DNA of 64,000 nt from an uncultured Fibrobacter sp. (GCA_946414075.1 CAMKNA010000010.1:1-64000); one strand, 5' to 3'. Shown: positions 24,676-33,617, numbered from the stretch's first letter. Made by a program: numbers and translations. Notes: generated from the sequence alone by a model not told the origin.

Positions 24676-25113
24676 ATGAAAAAATCATTGTTTTTGATGT
24701 TTGTAGCCTTTGGACTCTTGCTTTCGGCTTGCTCTACCGAAGAACCCTCCGTGGTCTGTGGCAGGGAATGGAACCCGGGCACCCAGGTGGTGGCCGATAC
24801 GGCTAGCGAGTTCGCTCTGAACGACCCGCTGATTGTGCAGTTCCGCTACGGCAAGAATTTCGACTTTACCAAGATGACTATCACCTTCTACGAAGGAACT
24901 CTCGCTAGCAAAGGCAAGAAGATTTGGGACCGCGATGTGGCTGTGACCGAAAAGTTGGGCGCCTATACCCTGCAGGGAAAGTCCAAGCGTGGGGGGCTCA
25001 TGACTGCCCGTGAACTGGCACACCAGAAGAATCCCGGCTCCGTGGTGGTGGAGTTCAGCACCGAGGGGCGCGTTTTGGCGGCCAAGGAACTGACCCTGAC
25101 CAAGAACAAGTAA
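24676..25113 (+). CDS. Small lipoprotein of unknown function
   Basis: 145 aa. Lipobox LLLSAC (Cys19). The mature part looks like a single beta-rich domain (DPLIVQFRYGKNFDFTKMTITFYEG...). Start ATG 24676 has GAGG upstream. It is the first of three consecutive plus-strand lipoprotein genes ending at the MetH-like gene. No family recognised. Confidence 0.55.
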   Translation: MKKSLFLMFVAFGLLLSACSTEEPSVVCGREWNPGTQVVADTASEFALNDPLIVQFRYGKNFDFTKMTITFYEGTLASKGKKIWDRDVAVTEKLGAYTLQGKSKRGGLMTARELAHQKNPGSVVVEFSTEGRVLAAKELTLTKNK

Positions 25114-25143
25114 CTTGACGAATTTTTAGAAAGATCTGTTGGA

Positions 25144-26076
25144 ATGCGCATGAGATTTTTTGTTTTTTGTGGTGCCGCCTTGGGCCTTCTGCTTTTGTCG
25201 GGCTGTAATGAGACGATGGTGACCGTTGGCTACAAGCTCCAGGCTCCTGTAGACTTGGACCTGTATGCCGAAAGCTACTTCGCCACGGTGGACATGGAAG
25301 GCATCGAGCAGATGGGGACCATCACGGCGGCCTATGCCGACCTGAACTATTCTTCCAGTGGTGACACCGTGAAGGTAAAGCGCAAGTATGTGATGGACAA
25401 GTCCCGGGGCTACCTGAAGAACTTCATGCCCTCGGAATTGGCCTTCCGAATCAAGGAAGTGGACCTTGCGGCGGTGGACCGTTCCGTAACATCCTTGGAA
25501 GGGATCGACGACGGTTACGATACGCTTTTGGCCCACATTCCCATGCCCGAACGCTGGCGCAAGCAGCTCCTGAATCCGGAATACAAGCCCCATCTGAAGC
25601 GCCTGGAAAAGCACCGCTGGGAGATGACCCACCTGCTGAAGGGCGAAGTACCCTCCAAGGGAAACATCACCAAGCTGTTGCAGGACCAGGGACGCCTGAA
25701 CTTTGCCTTGATCAAGATTGATTCCGTGGTGGTGAAGGGTTTCGAGAACCGAGACCACCGCCGCTGCCTGGATTATGTGGTCTATTTGACGGAGACCGAA
25801 AGTTTCCCCTACTACATCTGGGAGCAGCATGTGAACAGCAACATCATCCCCGAAAAGTACAAGGCCTATAACTCTGGACTCAAGGCGGAATACAATACGG
25901 CCTTCGAAGTGATGATGGAACCCGAGACGGGAATCCCCTGCCAGGAACGTGAAGTGAAGGTGGGCAAGCACACCATGGTCCACCCCATTACCAAGGACAC
26001 CGTAGTCTTTGAAAGCCACATTACCAACGAGCGCCTGTTCAACCTGAAAAGGCCCGAGGAGAGCGCCGAACAGTGA
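25144..26076 (+). CDS. Lipoprotein of unknown function
   Basis: 310 aa. Lipobox LLLLSGC (Cys21). The mature domain has regular strands and a central helical segment with many Lys/Arg/Glu residues; no family is recognised. It lies 30 bp after the previous lipoprotein gene, and its TGA overlaps the GTG start of the next one (GTGA), so those two are translationally coupled. Confidence 0.6.
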   Translation: MRMRFFVFCGAALGLLLLSGCNETMVTVGYKLQAPVDLDLYAESYFATVDMEGIEQMGTITAAYADLNYSSSGDTVKVKRKYVMDKSRGYLKNFMPSELAFRIKEVDLAAVDRSVTSLEGIDDGYDTLLAHIPMPERWRKQLLNPEYKPHLKRLEKHRWEMTHLLKGEVPSKGNITKLLQDQGRLNFALIKIDSVVVKGFENRDHRRCLDYVVYLTETESFPYYIWEQHVNSNIIPEKYKAYNSGLKAEYNTAFEVMMEPETGIPCQEREVKVGKHTMVHPITKDTVVFESHITNERLFNLKRPEESAEQ

Positions 26077-26522
26077 CTCAGTCTAGGGTAAAAAATGGGA
26101 TTTTGTTGCTTGTGGTGGGCATGCTTTCGGCATGCGCGAACCACCCTTCGCCCCAGCAGACCATGGTGGACGACCGCTACATGGTTTACGAGCAGACCTA
26201 CAAGGCCTATGCCGAAGCCGAGAAGAAATACCTGAACCTGCTCTTCAATATCGAACGGATGCCCGAAGAAGAAGAGCTGTGGATGATGAAGCGCGACCAG
26301 ATGCTGGAGCTTTTGCAGCTCCGGGACCTGATGCTCCAGGCCCGCGGGGAACTGGACGATGCCGTGCAGGACTGGGAAAAGCACCTGCAGGAGGTCCAGG
26401 CCGATGCCAAGCAGGCGCAAATGAAGCAATACAATCCGAACTTTACGGGACATGATGGACAGAGGTCGAGCCCCGGACAGTTGTTGCCTGGCGAAGTCAA
26501 GGGCAAGAACAAACGGTGGTAA
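26073..26522 (+). CDS. Small lipoprotein with long coiled-coil helix
   Basis: 149 aa with a GTG start overlapping the previous stop. Lipobox GMLSAC (Cys21). Residues 30-120 are an almost continuous charged helix (EQTYKAYAEAEKKYLNLL...REL DD), predicted coiled coil; the tail is Pro/Gly/Ser-rich. Probably a partner of the preceding lipoprotein. The MetH-like gene begins 12 bp downstream, so all four genes may share one transcript. Confidence 0.55.
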   Translation: MTQSRVKNGILLLVVGMLSACANHPSPQQTMVDDRYMVYEQTYKAYAEAEKKYLNLLFNIERMPEEEELWMMKRDQMLELLQLRDLMLQARGELDDAVQDWEKHLQEVQADAKQAQMKQYNPNFTGHDGQRSSPGQLLPGEVKGKNKRW

Positions 26523-26534
26523 AGGGGTGTCCCT

Positions 26535-28844
26535 ATGAACCTTTCCAAATCTTACCAGGACCTGATTTCTTGCTGTAACCATCAGATTATGCTTCTGGAT
26601 GGCGGCTTTGGTACGATGGTCCAGCGCATGGATTTGTCCGAAGCTGAATTTCGGGGGAGACTTTTCCCGGACCATTTCGTTGAACTGAAAGGCGATAATG
26701 AAGTGCTTTGCCTTACCGCTCCCGAGAAGGTGAAGAGTGTCCATTTGGCCTATCTGGAAGCGGGTGCAGACCTGATACGGACAAACACCTTCGGGGCCAC
26801 CAGTTTTGGCCAGGCGAAATACCGCTTGCAGCATATGGCCTACGATATCGCGAAGGCGGGGGCCCAGGTGGCTCGGAGTGCCGTTGAAGAGTACAACGAA
26901 CATCGCAAGGTATTGGGCGCGATGGTCACGCCCAAGTTTGTGGTGGGGAGCATGGGACCGACGGGTAAGGCCGACGGCAATGTTTCCTTCAACGACCTGG
27001 TGCAGGCTTATAGCGAACAGGTCCGCGGACTCCTGGATGGTGGAGCGGATGTGCTCCTGGTGGAGTCCGTTTCGGATACGCTGAACGGCAAGGCCGCCCT
27101 TTATGCCATAGGCAAGGAAAGCGAGAAACGGGGGGAACTTTACCCCATCATGGTGTCGGCCACCCTTACAGATGGGAATGCCCGCTTGCAGACGGGGCAG
27201 ACGGCCAAGGCCTTTTGGCATAGTATTTCCAGTTTCCCCATTTTTAGCTTGGGCTTCAATAGTTGTGTGCGGAATGTGAACGACGCCTTCGTGCGCATTG
27301 GCGTAATTGTTGATGGGGAAATTCCGGACGAGTCTCCGGTGAATATCGTGGGGGGCGGTGGCGGAACCACGCCCGAGACGATCCGCAGCTTTGCGCGGGT
27401 GCTTTCCCACAGGGAGCCACGCAAGGTGCCCGCCCGTGACTACGACCTGCTGTTGAGCGGGCTTGACCCTATGGAAGTGGAGCCCGGGTGCCGTTTTGTG
27501 AATATCGCCCCGCCGGGCTCAGGCGGACAGGTGATAGCCGTGAACCTGGATGGGGATCTCGAAGACCCCAAGTTCGGCATGCCCAGGCTGTTGAACGACA
27601 TGCTGAAGGACCCCGTCCTGGCGAAAAGTCCTGTCATGATAGAATCCCTCAGGTGGGATGTCCTGCTTTCGGGCATGGAATGCATACAGGGCAAGGGCAT
27701 CGTGAAGTCCATCAGTCTTAAGGAAGGGGAAGAGGTCTTCTTAACCAAGGCCGAAGAAATCCGGCGCCATGGATTTGCCGTAGTGTGCAAGGCGGAAGAT
27801 GAAAATGGCCTGGCCCTTGCCTATGGCCGTCGTGTGGAATTAGTTGAGAAAATGTATCGCCTGCTGGTGGGCAGGCTGAATTTTGCACCCGAAGATATCC
27901 TGTTCGACCCGGTGGTCGTGCCCATAGGTACGGGCAGGGACGAGCATCCTGAATCTATAAAGGCCTTCTTTGAGACCTGCCGCTATGTGAAGGACAATCT
28001 GCCCCATGCCCATGTGGTGGGAGATATATCCCTTCTGGGTTATGCCTTTAGGGAAGACCCCTTCTTGCGTGGTGCCATGCATTCCGTATTCCTGTACCAC
28101 GCGACCCATGCGGGAATGGCCTTCGGGATTGGCGACATGCAGTCGGTGCCGCCCTACGCAGATATTCCGTCGGAACTGTGCCACCTAATCGAAGACCTGC
28201 TGTTCAACCGCAGTGCCGGTGCTACGGACGCCTTGCTGGAGTACGCGGAGGCGTCCAGCAGGAACAAGGGCAGGGATGGCTCCGACGGCGGAAAAATCTT
28301 CATGCCCCGGCTGGAAAAGCGCTTTGTCGAACTGAAGGAGAAGCTGTCGGCCAAGCGGCAGTCCCTTGAATCCGGTGACAGGCCCCGGCCTCCCTTCCAG
28401 GCGAAAATCCTATTGGTGTCCATGGATTCTCTCATTCACGACATTGATAGGGACATTTTGTCTGAACTCCTGTCGTGCTATGGTATTCCCGTGGTGGATT
28501 TGGGGTGTGGTAGTTCTTGCGAAAAGATCATGGAGACCGTGCTTTTCGAGCAGCCCGACATGGTCTACCTTTCGGCTCAGTTTAGGTCGGGCCTTTCCGA
28601 AATGAGGCATGTGGTCCGGGAATTTAGGCGCCAGGAAATCGGGATTCCCCTGATGGTGGGTGGCGATGCGGTGTCCGATGCGCTTACTTCGGCCCGGATT
28701 GCCCCAGAAGCGCTTGGTCCGGTAATCTATGTTTCCGATGTGAGAAAAACGGTCAAGGTGGTGGAGGCCTATATGGACGAATCCAAGCGCCCGGCCTTCC
28801 TTGCGGCCCTGAAGGCCCACCAGGACAAGCTCCGCCCCTCTTGA
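26535..28844 (+). CDS. Degenerate MetH-like (cobalamin-dependent methionine synthase) protein
   Basis: 769 aa. Domain order copies E. coli MetH: homocysteine-methyltransferase-like barrel (about 1-295), pterin-binding-like barrel (about 305-575), a very short cap (about 580-622), and a B12-binding-like Rossmann domain (about 623-769); the activation domain is absent. Fold landmarks remain (LDGGFGTMVQ, CIQGKGIVKSISLKEG, MVGGDAVSDA). Key residues do not: the zinc ligands in VGGCCGTTP are Gly275-Gly276, the LNC cysteine is Ser243 (a Cys follows), about 35 residues around the pterin GERTN/DIN motifs are deleted, and the cobalamin motif DxHxxG reads L-I-H-D-I-D (His635 kept). It is unlikely to be a methionine synthase. 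It follows three lipoprotein genes. Confidence 0.8.
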   Translation: MNLSKSYQDLISCCNHQIMLLDGGFGTMVQRMDLSEAEFRGRLFPDHFVELKGDNEVLCLTAPEKVKSVHLAYLEAGADLIRTNTFGATSFGQAKYRLQHMAYDIAKAGAQVARSAVEEYNEHRKVLGAMVTPKFVVGSMGPTGKADGNVSFNDLVQAYSEQVRGLLDGGADVLLVESVSDTLNGKAALYAIGKESEKRGELYPIMVSATLTDGNARLQTGQTAKAFWHSISSFPIFSLGFNSCVRNVNDAFVRIGVIVDGEIPDESPVNIVGGGGGTTPETIRSFARVLSHREPRKVPARDYDLLLSGLDPMEVEPGCRFVNIAPPGSGGQVIAVNLDGDLEDPKFGMPRLLNDMLKDPVLAKSPVMIESLRWDVLLSGMECIQGKGIVKSISLKEGEEVFLTKAEEIRRHGFAVVCKAEDENGLALAYGRRVELVEKMYRLLVGRLNFAPEDILFDPVVVPIGTGRDEHPESIKAFFETCRYVKDNLPHAHVVGDISLLGYAFREDPFLRGAMHSVFLYHATHAGMAFGIGDMQSVPPYADIPSELCHLIEDLLFNRSAGATDALLEYAEASSRNKGRDGSDGGKIFMPRLEKRFVELKEKLSAKRQSLESGDRPRPPFQAKILLVSMDSLIHDIDRDILSELLSCYGIPVVDLGCGSSCEKIMETVLFEQPDMVYLSAQFRSGLSEMRHVVREFRRQEIGIPLMVGGDAVSDALTSARIAPEALGPVIYVSDVRKTVKVVEAYMDESKRPAFLAALKAHQDKLRPS

Positions 28845-28863
28845 ACTTCTGCCCGCCTTTTGC

Positions 28864-28870
28864 TAAATTT
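28864..28870 (+). promoter_or_regulatory. TAAATTT box, leaderless-type promoter of the yceD-rpmF-plsX operon
   Basis: TAAATTT ends 8 nt before the TTG start at 28879. No Shine-Dalgarno sequence. Confidence 0.6.
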
Positions 28871-28878
28871 AGCCCGCT

Positions 28879-29409
28879 TTGAAAATTGAACTTGTCAAGA
28901 CTCTCGCTGAACCCGAGGACCGCCGCACGGTCTGGTCTAGAAGCGATGCCCCCGAGCTGTTCGATGAACTGCACCTGGTGGGCGAGCTTGTGGCCGAACT
29001 GCTGGTGAGCCCCGAAGCCGGTGACCGATTCTTGCTGACTGGCAAGCTTTCTGGTACGCAGAACCTTACCTGCTCCAGGACGCTGGAACCCTTCGACCGC
29101 CCCTTCTCTACCGAGATGGTGGTGGAGGTGACCCGCTGCCAGGTGGCCGCCCAGGAGCTTGACGAGGAGGACGCCGATGTGTATGCCTACCGGATTCCCC
29201 AGAATCAGGAGTTCGTGGAGGTCTCAGAGTGCGTTCGGGAGCTTGTAATCCTGCAAGAACCGCAGGCTCCCGTGAAAAATCCCGAAGAAGATTTTATCTT
29301 TGTGTCAAACAATCAAGCCGACGAAGGTGACCCAGGTGCCGAAAGCCCCATGGACCCCCGTTGGGAAAAACTAAAAGCTCTCAAGAGCAAAATGGAAAAT
29401 AGGAGTTAA
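28879..29409 (+). CDS. yceD: YceD/DUF177 family protein
   Basis: 176 aa with a TTG start. DUF177 proteins are encoded just upstream of rpmF in most bacteria and are linked to 23S rRNA accumulation and ribosome assembly. Family pattern here: [30 protein letters not shown] and the [29 protein letters not shown] block. The C-terminal region is acidic. The rpmF start follows after 2 bp, with GGAG in the 3' end of this gene. The TTG start is set by the promoter box. Confidence 0.85.
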   Translation: MKIELVKTLAEPEDRRTVWSRSDAPELFDELHLVGELVAELLVSPEAGDRFLLTGKLSGTQNLTCSRTLEPFDRPFSTEMVVEVTRCQVAAQELDEEDADVYAYRIPQNQEFVEVSECVRELVILQEPQAPVKNPEEDFIFVSNNQADEGDPGAESPMDPRWEKLKALKSKMENRS

Positions 29410-29411
29410 AA

Positions 29412-29600
29412 ATGGCCGTACCTAAAAGAAAGACCTCTACCGCCCGTCGTGACAAGCGCCGTACCCATTGGAAGATGGAAGCCCCGGCTATGGCTACTTG
29501 CGATCATTGCGGTTCCGTGAAGCGCCCGCACCGCGTGTGCCCGGTCTGCGGTTTCTACAATGGCGTAGAAGTTGTCGACATGAAGGGTGCCGAAGCCTAA
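29412..29600 (+). CDS. rpmF: 50S ribosomal protein L32
   Basis: 62 aa, full-length. [20 protein letters not shown] is the typical L32 N-terminus. Two CxxC pairs (CDHCG and CPVCG) form the zinc-ribbon variant. It lies between yceD and plsX as in most bacteria. Confidence 0.98.
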   Translation: MAVPKRKTSTARRDKRRTHWKMEAPAMATCDHCGSVKRPHRVCPVCGFYNGVEVVDMKGAEA

Positions 29601-29633
29601 TTGTTCTAAATTAATCGGAAACGGGAGGATTCC

Positions 29634-30617
29634 ATGATTCGTGTAGCTCTGGATGCTCTGGGTGGCGATTTCGCCCCCGATGTGGTTATTGAAGGCGCCG
29701 TCAACGCGGTGAACAAGAACCCCAATGTCCATGTTGTCCTTTGCGGCCCCGAGGCCGTGGTCAAGGAGAAGCTTGCAAAGCTTGGCTATGCGGGTAATGG
29801 GATCTCTGTCGTCGATGCCCCCGATCCGGTGGCCATGGACGAACACCCCGTCCAGGTTCTCAAGAAGAAGCCCCATTCTGGCCTGGTGACCTGCGTGGCC
29901 CTCCAGAAGAAGGGCATGGTGGACGCCTCCGTGAGCGCCGGCAACTCCGGTGCCATGATGGCGAGCTGCCTTATGCTTCTGGGCAAGTCTAGCGAAAAGT
30001 TCAGCCGCCCGCCTATCGGTTGCGTGATTCCCACTGTCGACCGCCCCATCATCTTGGTGGATGCCGGTGCCAATGTGGACGAGCGCGCCTCTACCCTGGT
30101 GGACTTCGCCATCGCGGGTTCCGCCTTCGCCGAGACCTACTTCGGATACCAGAATCCGAAGGTTGGCCTGCTCAATATGGGTGAAGAGGAACACAAGGGC
30201 CCGGCCGTGCTTCAGGAAGCACACCAGCTGTTGAAGTCCGCCCCGGTGAACTTTATCGGAAACATTGAAGGCGAGACCCTTATCATGGGTGCTGCCGATG
30301 TGGTGGTGACCTCTGGCTTTACGGGCAATGTGGTGTTGAAGATGCTGGAAGGTTTCTTCGAACTGCACCAGAAGATGTTCGGTACTATCGATACCGAAGC
30401 GGGCCGCCGCTTTGCCGAAATGTGGGACTACCGCATGACCGGTGGCGCCTTGCTGCTGGGTCTGAATGGCACGGGCATCATTGCCCACGGACGCTCCGAC
30501 GCTCTCGCCATCGAGAAGGCTGTGGAAGTGGCCGCCAAGTATGCCGAGAAGGGCGTGTTCAAGAATGTGAACGAACGCCTGGCCGCCATCAAGGACGAAC
30601 CTGCCGAGACCAAGTAA
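29634..30617 (+). CDS. plsX: Phosphate acyltransferase PlsX
   Basis: 327 aa. It makes acyl-phosphate from acyl-ACP for phosphatidic acid synthesis with PlsY. Family blocks are intact: VALDALGGDFAPD at the N-terminus, SAGNSGAMMA, PTVDRPIILVDAGAN, NIEGE and TGGALLLGLNG. GGGAGG precedes the ATG. A strong terminator follows, separating it from fabD. Confidence 0.96.
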   Translation: MIRVALDALGGDFAPDVVIEGAVNAVNKNPNVHVVLCGPEAVVKEKLAKLGYAGNGISVVDAPDPVAMDEHPVQVLKKKPHSGLVTCVALQKKGMVDASVSAGNSGAMMASCLMLLGKSSEKFSRPPIGCVIPTVDRPIILVDAGANVDERASTLVDFAIAGSAFAETYFGYQNPKVGLLNMGEEEHKGPAVLQEAHQLLKSAPVNFIGNIEGETLIMGAADVVVTSGFTGNVVLKMLEGFFELHQKMFGTIDTEAGRRFAEMWDYRMTGGALLLGLNGTGIIAHGRSDALAIEKAVEVAAKYAEKGVFKNVNERLAAIKDEPAETK

Positions 30618-30653
30618 AAAATCGTTGCTAATTTGTCTGTAACAGGCTTTTAA

Positions 30654-30685
30654 GGACGGAGTTGAAAAACTCCGTTCTTTTTTTT
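30654..30685 (+). terminator. Terminator after plsX
   Basis: ACGGAGTT, loop GAAA, AACTCCGT, then TCTTTTTTTT. It separates plsX from the fabD transcription unit. The following 149 bp hold the fabD promoter region (TAAATTT at 30788) and no gene. Confidence 0.92.
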
Positions 30686-30787
30686 GTGTATTGCGCCCCG
30701 ACCTTACAAAAACATTCCAATATGCTTTTATTTGCGGGGAATTCGCGGTTTTTGCCTATTCTCCCTAGGAATGCTTCTGTTCTTTTT

Positions 30788-30794
30788 TAAATTT
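30788..30794 (+). promoter_or_regulatory. TAAATTT box, putative promoter of the fabD operon
   Basis: TAAATTT lies 40 nt before fabD ATG, leaving a normal leader with a GCGGAGG Shine-Dalgarno site. It shows the same box used in a conventional, non-leaderless arrangement. Confidence 0.45.
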
Positions 30795-30834
30795 GGGACG
30801 TAACAAGAAATCGCGGTTTCCCGCGGAGGTTGTA

Positions 30835-31755
30835 ATGTCCAAGACGATTCTGCTTTTCCCTGGTCAGGGCGCCCAGTATGTGGGCATGGGCCAGACCCTC
30901 GCATCCACTTTTGAACCGGCCAAGAAGATCATGATGCAGGCCGACGAGATTCTCGGCTTCTCGCTGTCGAAGCTCATGGCCGAAGGCCCTGAAGATGTGT
31001 TGAAAAGCACCGACAATACCCAGCCCGCCTTGTTCACCGTGTCTGCCATGGTGATGGAACTTTTGAAGTCCGAAGGCTTTGCCTTTGACTATGTGGCAGG
31101 CCATTCTCTGGGTGAATATTCTGCCATCTACGCTGCCGGCGGTTTCAGCTTTGAAGAGGGACTGCGCCTGGTGCGTACCCGCGGTGAACTTATGGCCAGC
31201 GCCGGTTCCAAGAACCCGGGCGCCATGGCCGCCATCATGGGCCAGGACGAGGCCAAGATTCTGGAACTCTGCGAAGCGGTGAAGGACGCCGGCGTGGTGG
31301 TTCCGGCCAACATCAACTGCCCGGGCCAGATTGTGGTGTCCGGCGCCGTTGCCGGTGTGAACAAGCTTGTGGAAAACTGCGGTGCCGCCGGTATCAAGGC
31401 CATTCCGCTGGCTGTTTCGGGAGCTTTCCATAGCCCGCTGATGCAGTTCGCCCAGGCTGGCCTTGCCGAAGCTATCGCAAAGACAACCTTCAAGGATGTA
31501 GAGAAGCCGGTCATAGCCAATGTGGTGGCTGAACCCGTTACCAAGGGTTCTGAGATTGCCGACCTGCTGGTGCGCCAGCTGGTAAGCCCTGTCCGTTGGA
31601 ATGACTGTATGAACAAGGCCATTTCTCTGGGCGTGACCCAGGGCGTGGAAGTGGGCTCGGGCAAGGTGCTCATGGGCCTTATGAGAAAGATTAGCCGCGA
31701 AGTGAAGGTCACTCCGGTGGAAACCATCGAAGCCTTCCAGGCATTGAAGGGGTAA
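30835..31755 (+). CDS. fabD: Malonyl-CoA:ACP transacylase
   Basis: 306 aa. Transfers malonyl from CoA to ACP. LFPGQGAQYVGMG at the N-terminus, the catalytic Ser91 in GHSLGEYSA, GAMAAIMG and SGAFHSPLM are all present. ATG 30835 is chosen for the GGAGG at 7 nt and because family similarity starts there. The fabG gene starts at the stop codon. Confidence 0.96.
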   Translation: MSKTILLFPGQGAQYVGMGQTLASTFEPAKKIMMQADEILGFSLSKLMAEGPEDVLKSTDNTQPALFTVSAMVMELLKSEGFAFDYVAGHSLGEYSAIYAAGGFSFEEGLRLVRTRGELMASAGSKNPGAMAAIMGQDEAKILELCEAVKDAGVVVPANINCPGQIVVSGAVAGVNKLVENCGAAGIKAIPLAVSGAFHSPLMQFAQAGLAEAIAKTTFKDVEKPVIANVVAEPVTKGSEIADLLVRQLVSPVRWNDCMNKAISLGVTQGVEVGSGKVLMGLMRKISREVKVTPVETIEAFQALKG

Positions 31756-31760
31756 TGAAT

Positions 31761-32501
31761 ATGGGTAAACTTACAGGTAAAAAGGCTATTGTCACTGGCG
31801 CATCCCGCGGAATCGGGCTCGCCATCGCCACCGAATTGGCCCGCGAGGGCGCCGATGTGGCCATCCTTTCCACCTCCGTCAAGGAGGATCTGGCCGCAAA
31901 GCTGAGCTCCGAACTTGGAGTCCAGGTCAAGAGCTACGCCTGCGATGTGGCGGACTCCGCTACGGTCCAGGCCGTGTTCAAGCAGATTATCGCCGACATG
32001 GGTACGGTGGACATTCTGGTGAATAACGCCGGAATTACCCGGGACGGCCTGCTGATGCGCATGAAGGACGAAGACTTTGACGCCGTCATCGCCACCAACC
32101 TGCGTTCCGTGTTCCTTTGCACCCGTGCCGTGGCCCGGACCATGATGGGCAACCGCAGCGGCCATATCGTGAATGTTTCCAGCATCAACGCCCTTAGGGG
32201 CCAGGCCGGCCAGTCCAACTATGCCGCTGCCAAGGCGGGGGTTATCGGCCTTACCCGGACCAACGCCATGGAACTGGCCGCCAGGGGCATTACGGTGAAC
32301 GCCGTGGCCCCCGGATTTATCGATACGGACATGACTGCCAAGTTGGGTGCCGAAATTCGCGAAAAATATGCATCCCAGATTCCTCTGGGCCGTCTGGGCC
32401 AGCCTGAAGATGTGGCCAAATTGGTGGCTTTTTTGGCATCGGACGGTGCCAAGTACATCACGGGCCAGATAATTGGTGTGGACGGGGGCTTGAACGCCTA
32501 G
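31761..32501 (+). CDS. fabG: 3-oxoacyl-ACP reductase FabG
   Basis: 246 aa, short-chain dehydrogenase. NADPH-binding TGASRGIG (near residues 13-20), NNAGITRD, catalytic Ser in NVSSINA, and YAAAKAG with the catalytic Tyr/Lys. Second step of the fatty acid elongation cycle. A start 6 bp earlier (ATG 31755, overlapping the fabD stop) is possible, but AAGGGG is 8 nt from ATG 31761, which is better spaced. Confidence 0.95.
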   Translation: MGKLTGKKAIVTGASRGIGLAIATELAREGADVAILSTSVKEDLAAKLSSELGVQVKSYACDVADSATVQAVFKQIIADMGTVDILVNNAGITRDGLLMRMKDEDFDAVIATNLRSVFLCTRAVARTMMGNRSGHIVNVSSINALRGQAGQSNYAAAKAGVIGLTRTNAMELAARGITVNAVAPGFIDTDMTAKLGAEIREKYASQIPLGRLGQPEDVAKLVAFLASDGAKYITGQIIGVDGGLNA

Positions 32502-32548
32502 CCATAAATTTCTAAATTTAAGCTAAACAAATCCAAATGGAGTAAACA

Positions 32549-32791
32549 ATGACACAAGAAGAAATTTTTAAGAAGATCACCGACGTTATCGTTTCCAAGC
32601 TGGAAGTGAAGGCCGAGGACGTGAAGATGGAATCCGAGTTCAGCAATGATCTCGGTGCCGACTCTCTGGACCGCGTCGAACTGGTGATGGCTCTCGAAGA
32701 CGAATTCGAAGTCGAAATCCTCGACTCCGACGCCGAGAAGTTCCAGAAGGTTGCCGATGTGGTTGCCTTCATCGAATCCAAGAAGGCTTAA
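32549..32791 (+). CDS. acpP: Acyl carrier protein
   Basis: 80 aa, acidic. The phosphopantetheine-attachment serine is Ser39 in GADSLDRVELVM. It has a GGAG site 8 nt upstream, and a TAAATTT box at 32513-32519 that may add a separate promoter. It carries growing acyl chains for the adjacent FabD and FabG. Confidence 0.97.
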   Translation: MTQEEIFKKITDVIVSKLEVKAEDVKMESEFSNDLGADSLDRVELVMALEDEFEVEILDSDAEKFQKVADVVAFIESKKA

Positions 32792-32867
32792 TCTAGGCCT
32801 GGTTCGATAAAGAAACTGGACAGGGTGGCCCGGATGAGGCTGCCCTTTTCTTTTTATAAGAGAATCT

Positions 32868-33617
32868 ATGGAAAAAACCAATCTCCTACACAAGATCCTA
32901 AAACTCTGGTTTCGCCAGAAGTCCGGTGGCGGGCTTGAGGCGAAGCTCGGGTACAGGTTCAAGGATCCGGAACTGCTGGCCCATGCGCTGGTTCACCGGT
33001 CGTTCCTGTCGGGAACGGACCTGCCCTACGAGAGCAACAACGAACGCCTGGAATTTCTGGGCGATTCCGTGCTGAACATGCTCACCACCGAGTTCCTCTA
33101 CAAGATGTATCCCGACGATCCGGAAGGGGAGCTTTCCAAGCGCAAGAGCGCCATCGTCTCGGGGCATGCCTGCGCCCAGTCTTCCAAGGAATGGAACCTG
33201 AGCGAGTTCATCAAGATGGGCAAGGCCGAAGCCAAGATGGGCGGTCGCGGCAAGGAGAGCATTTTAGCTGATGCCTACGAGGCGGTGCTTGGAGCGGTGT
33301 ACCTGGATGGCGGGCTGGAAGAGGTCCGTGCCATTCTGAACAAGTTCCATTTCCCGAGAGTCAAGGACATCATTGTGGCCGAAGACTTCGTGAACCACAA
33401 GAGCGCCCTGCTGGAATACTTGCAGGGCAAGCTCCATACGGTGCCGGAGTATGTGCTGGTAGAGGAATCCGGGCCTGAACACCAGAAGGTGTTCACCACC
33501 GAAGTCCATGTGAACGGCAAGGTCTATGGCCGGGGCCAGGGCGGCAACAAGAAGAAGGCCGAACAGGAGGCCTCCCGCGTGACCTTGGAAATGCTTTTGA
33601 AAGAGAATGAAAAATGA
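32868..33617 (+). CDS. rnc: Ribonuclease III
   Basis: 249 aa. Catalytic signature NERLEFLGDSVL (residues 58-69) and downstream DAYEAVLGAVYLD carry the metal-binding Glu/Asp residues; a dsRNA-binding domain occupies about residues 180-245 (HKSALLEYLQGK...GGNKKKAEQEAS). It processes rRNA precursors and structured RNAs. The acpP-rnc neighbourhood is common, often with fabF between, which is absent here. The stop overlaps the next ATG (ATGA). Confidence 0.96.
   Translation: MEKTNLLHKILKLWFRQKSGGGLEAKLGYRFKDPELLAHALVHRSFLSGTDLPYESNNERLEFLGDSVLNMLTTEFLYKMYPDDPEGELSKRKSAIVSGHACAQSSKEWNLSEFIKMGKAEAKMGGRGKESILADAYEAVLGAVYLDGGLEEVRAILNKFHFPRVKDIIVAEDFVNHKSALLEYLQGKLHTVPEYVLVEESGPEHQKVFTTEVHVNGKVYGRGQGGNKKKAEQEASRVTLEMLLKENEK

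Noticed and set aside
26535-28844. Cobalamin-dependent methionine synthase (functional metH)
   Set aside because: Zinc cysteines, pterin motifs, activation domain and cobalamin glycine are missing.
30618-30834. tRNA or small gene between plsX and fabD
   Set aside because: Only a terminator and a promoter box were found; no cloverleaf or ORF with start signal.
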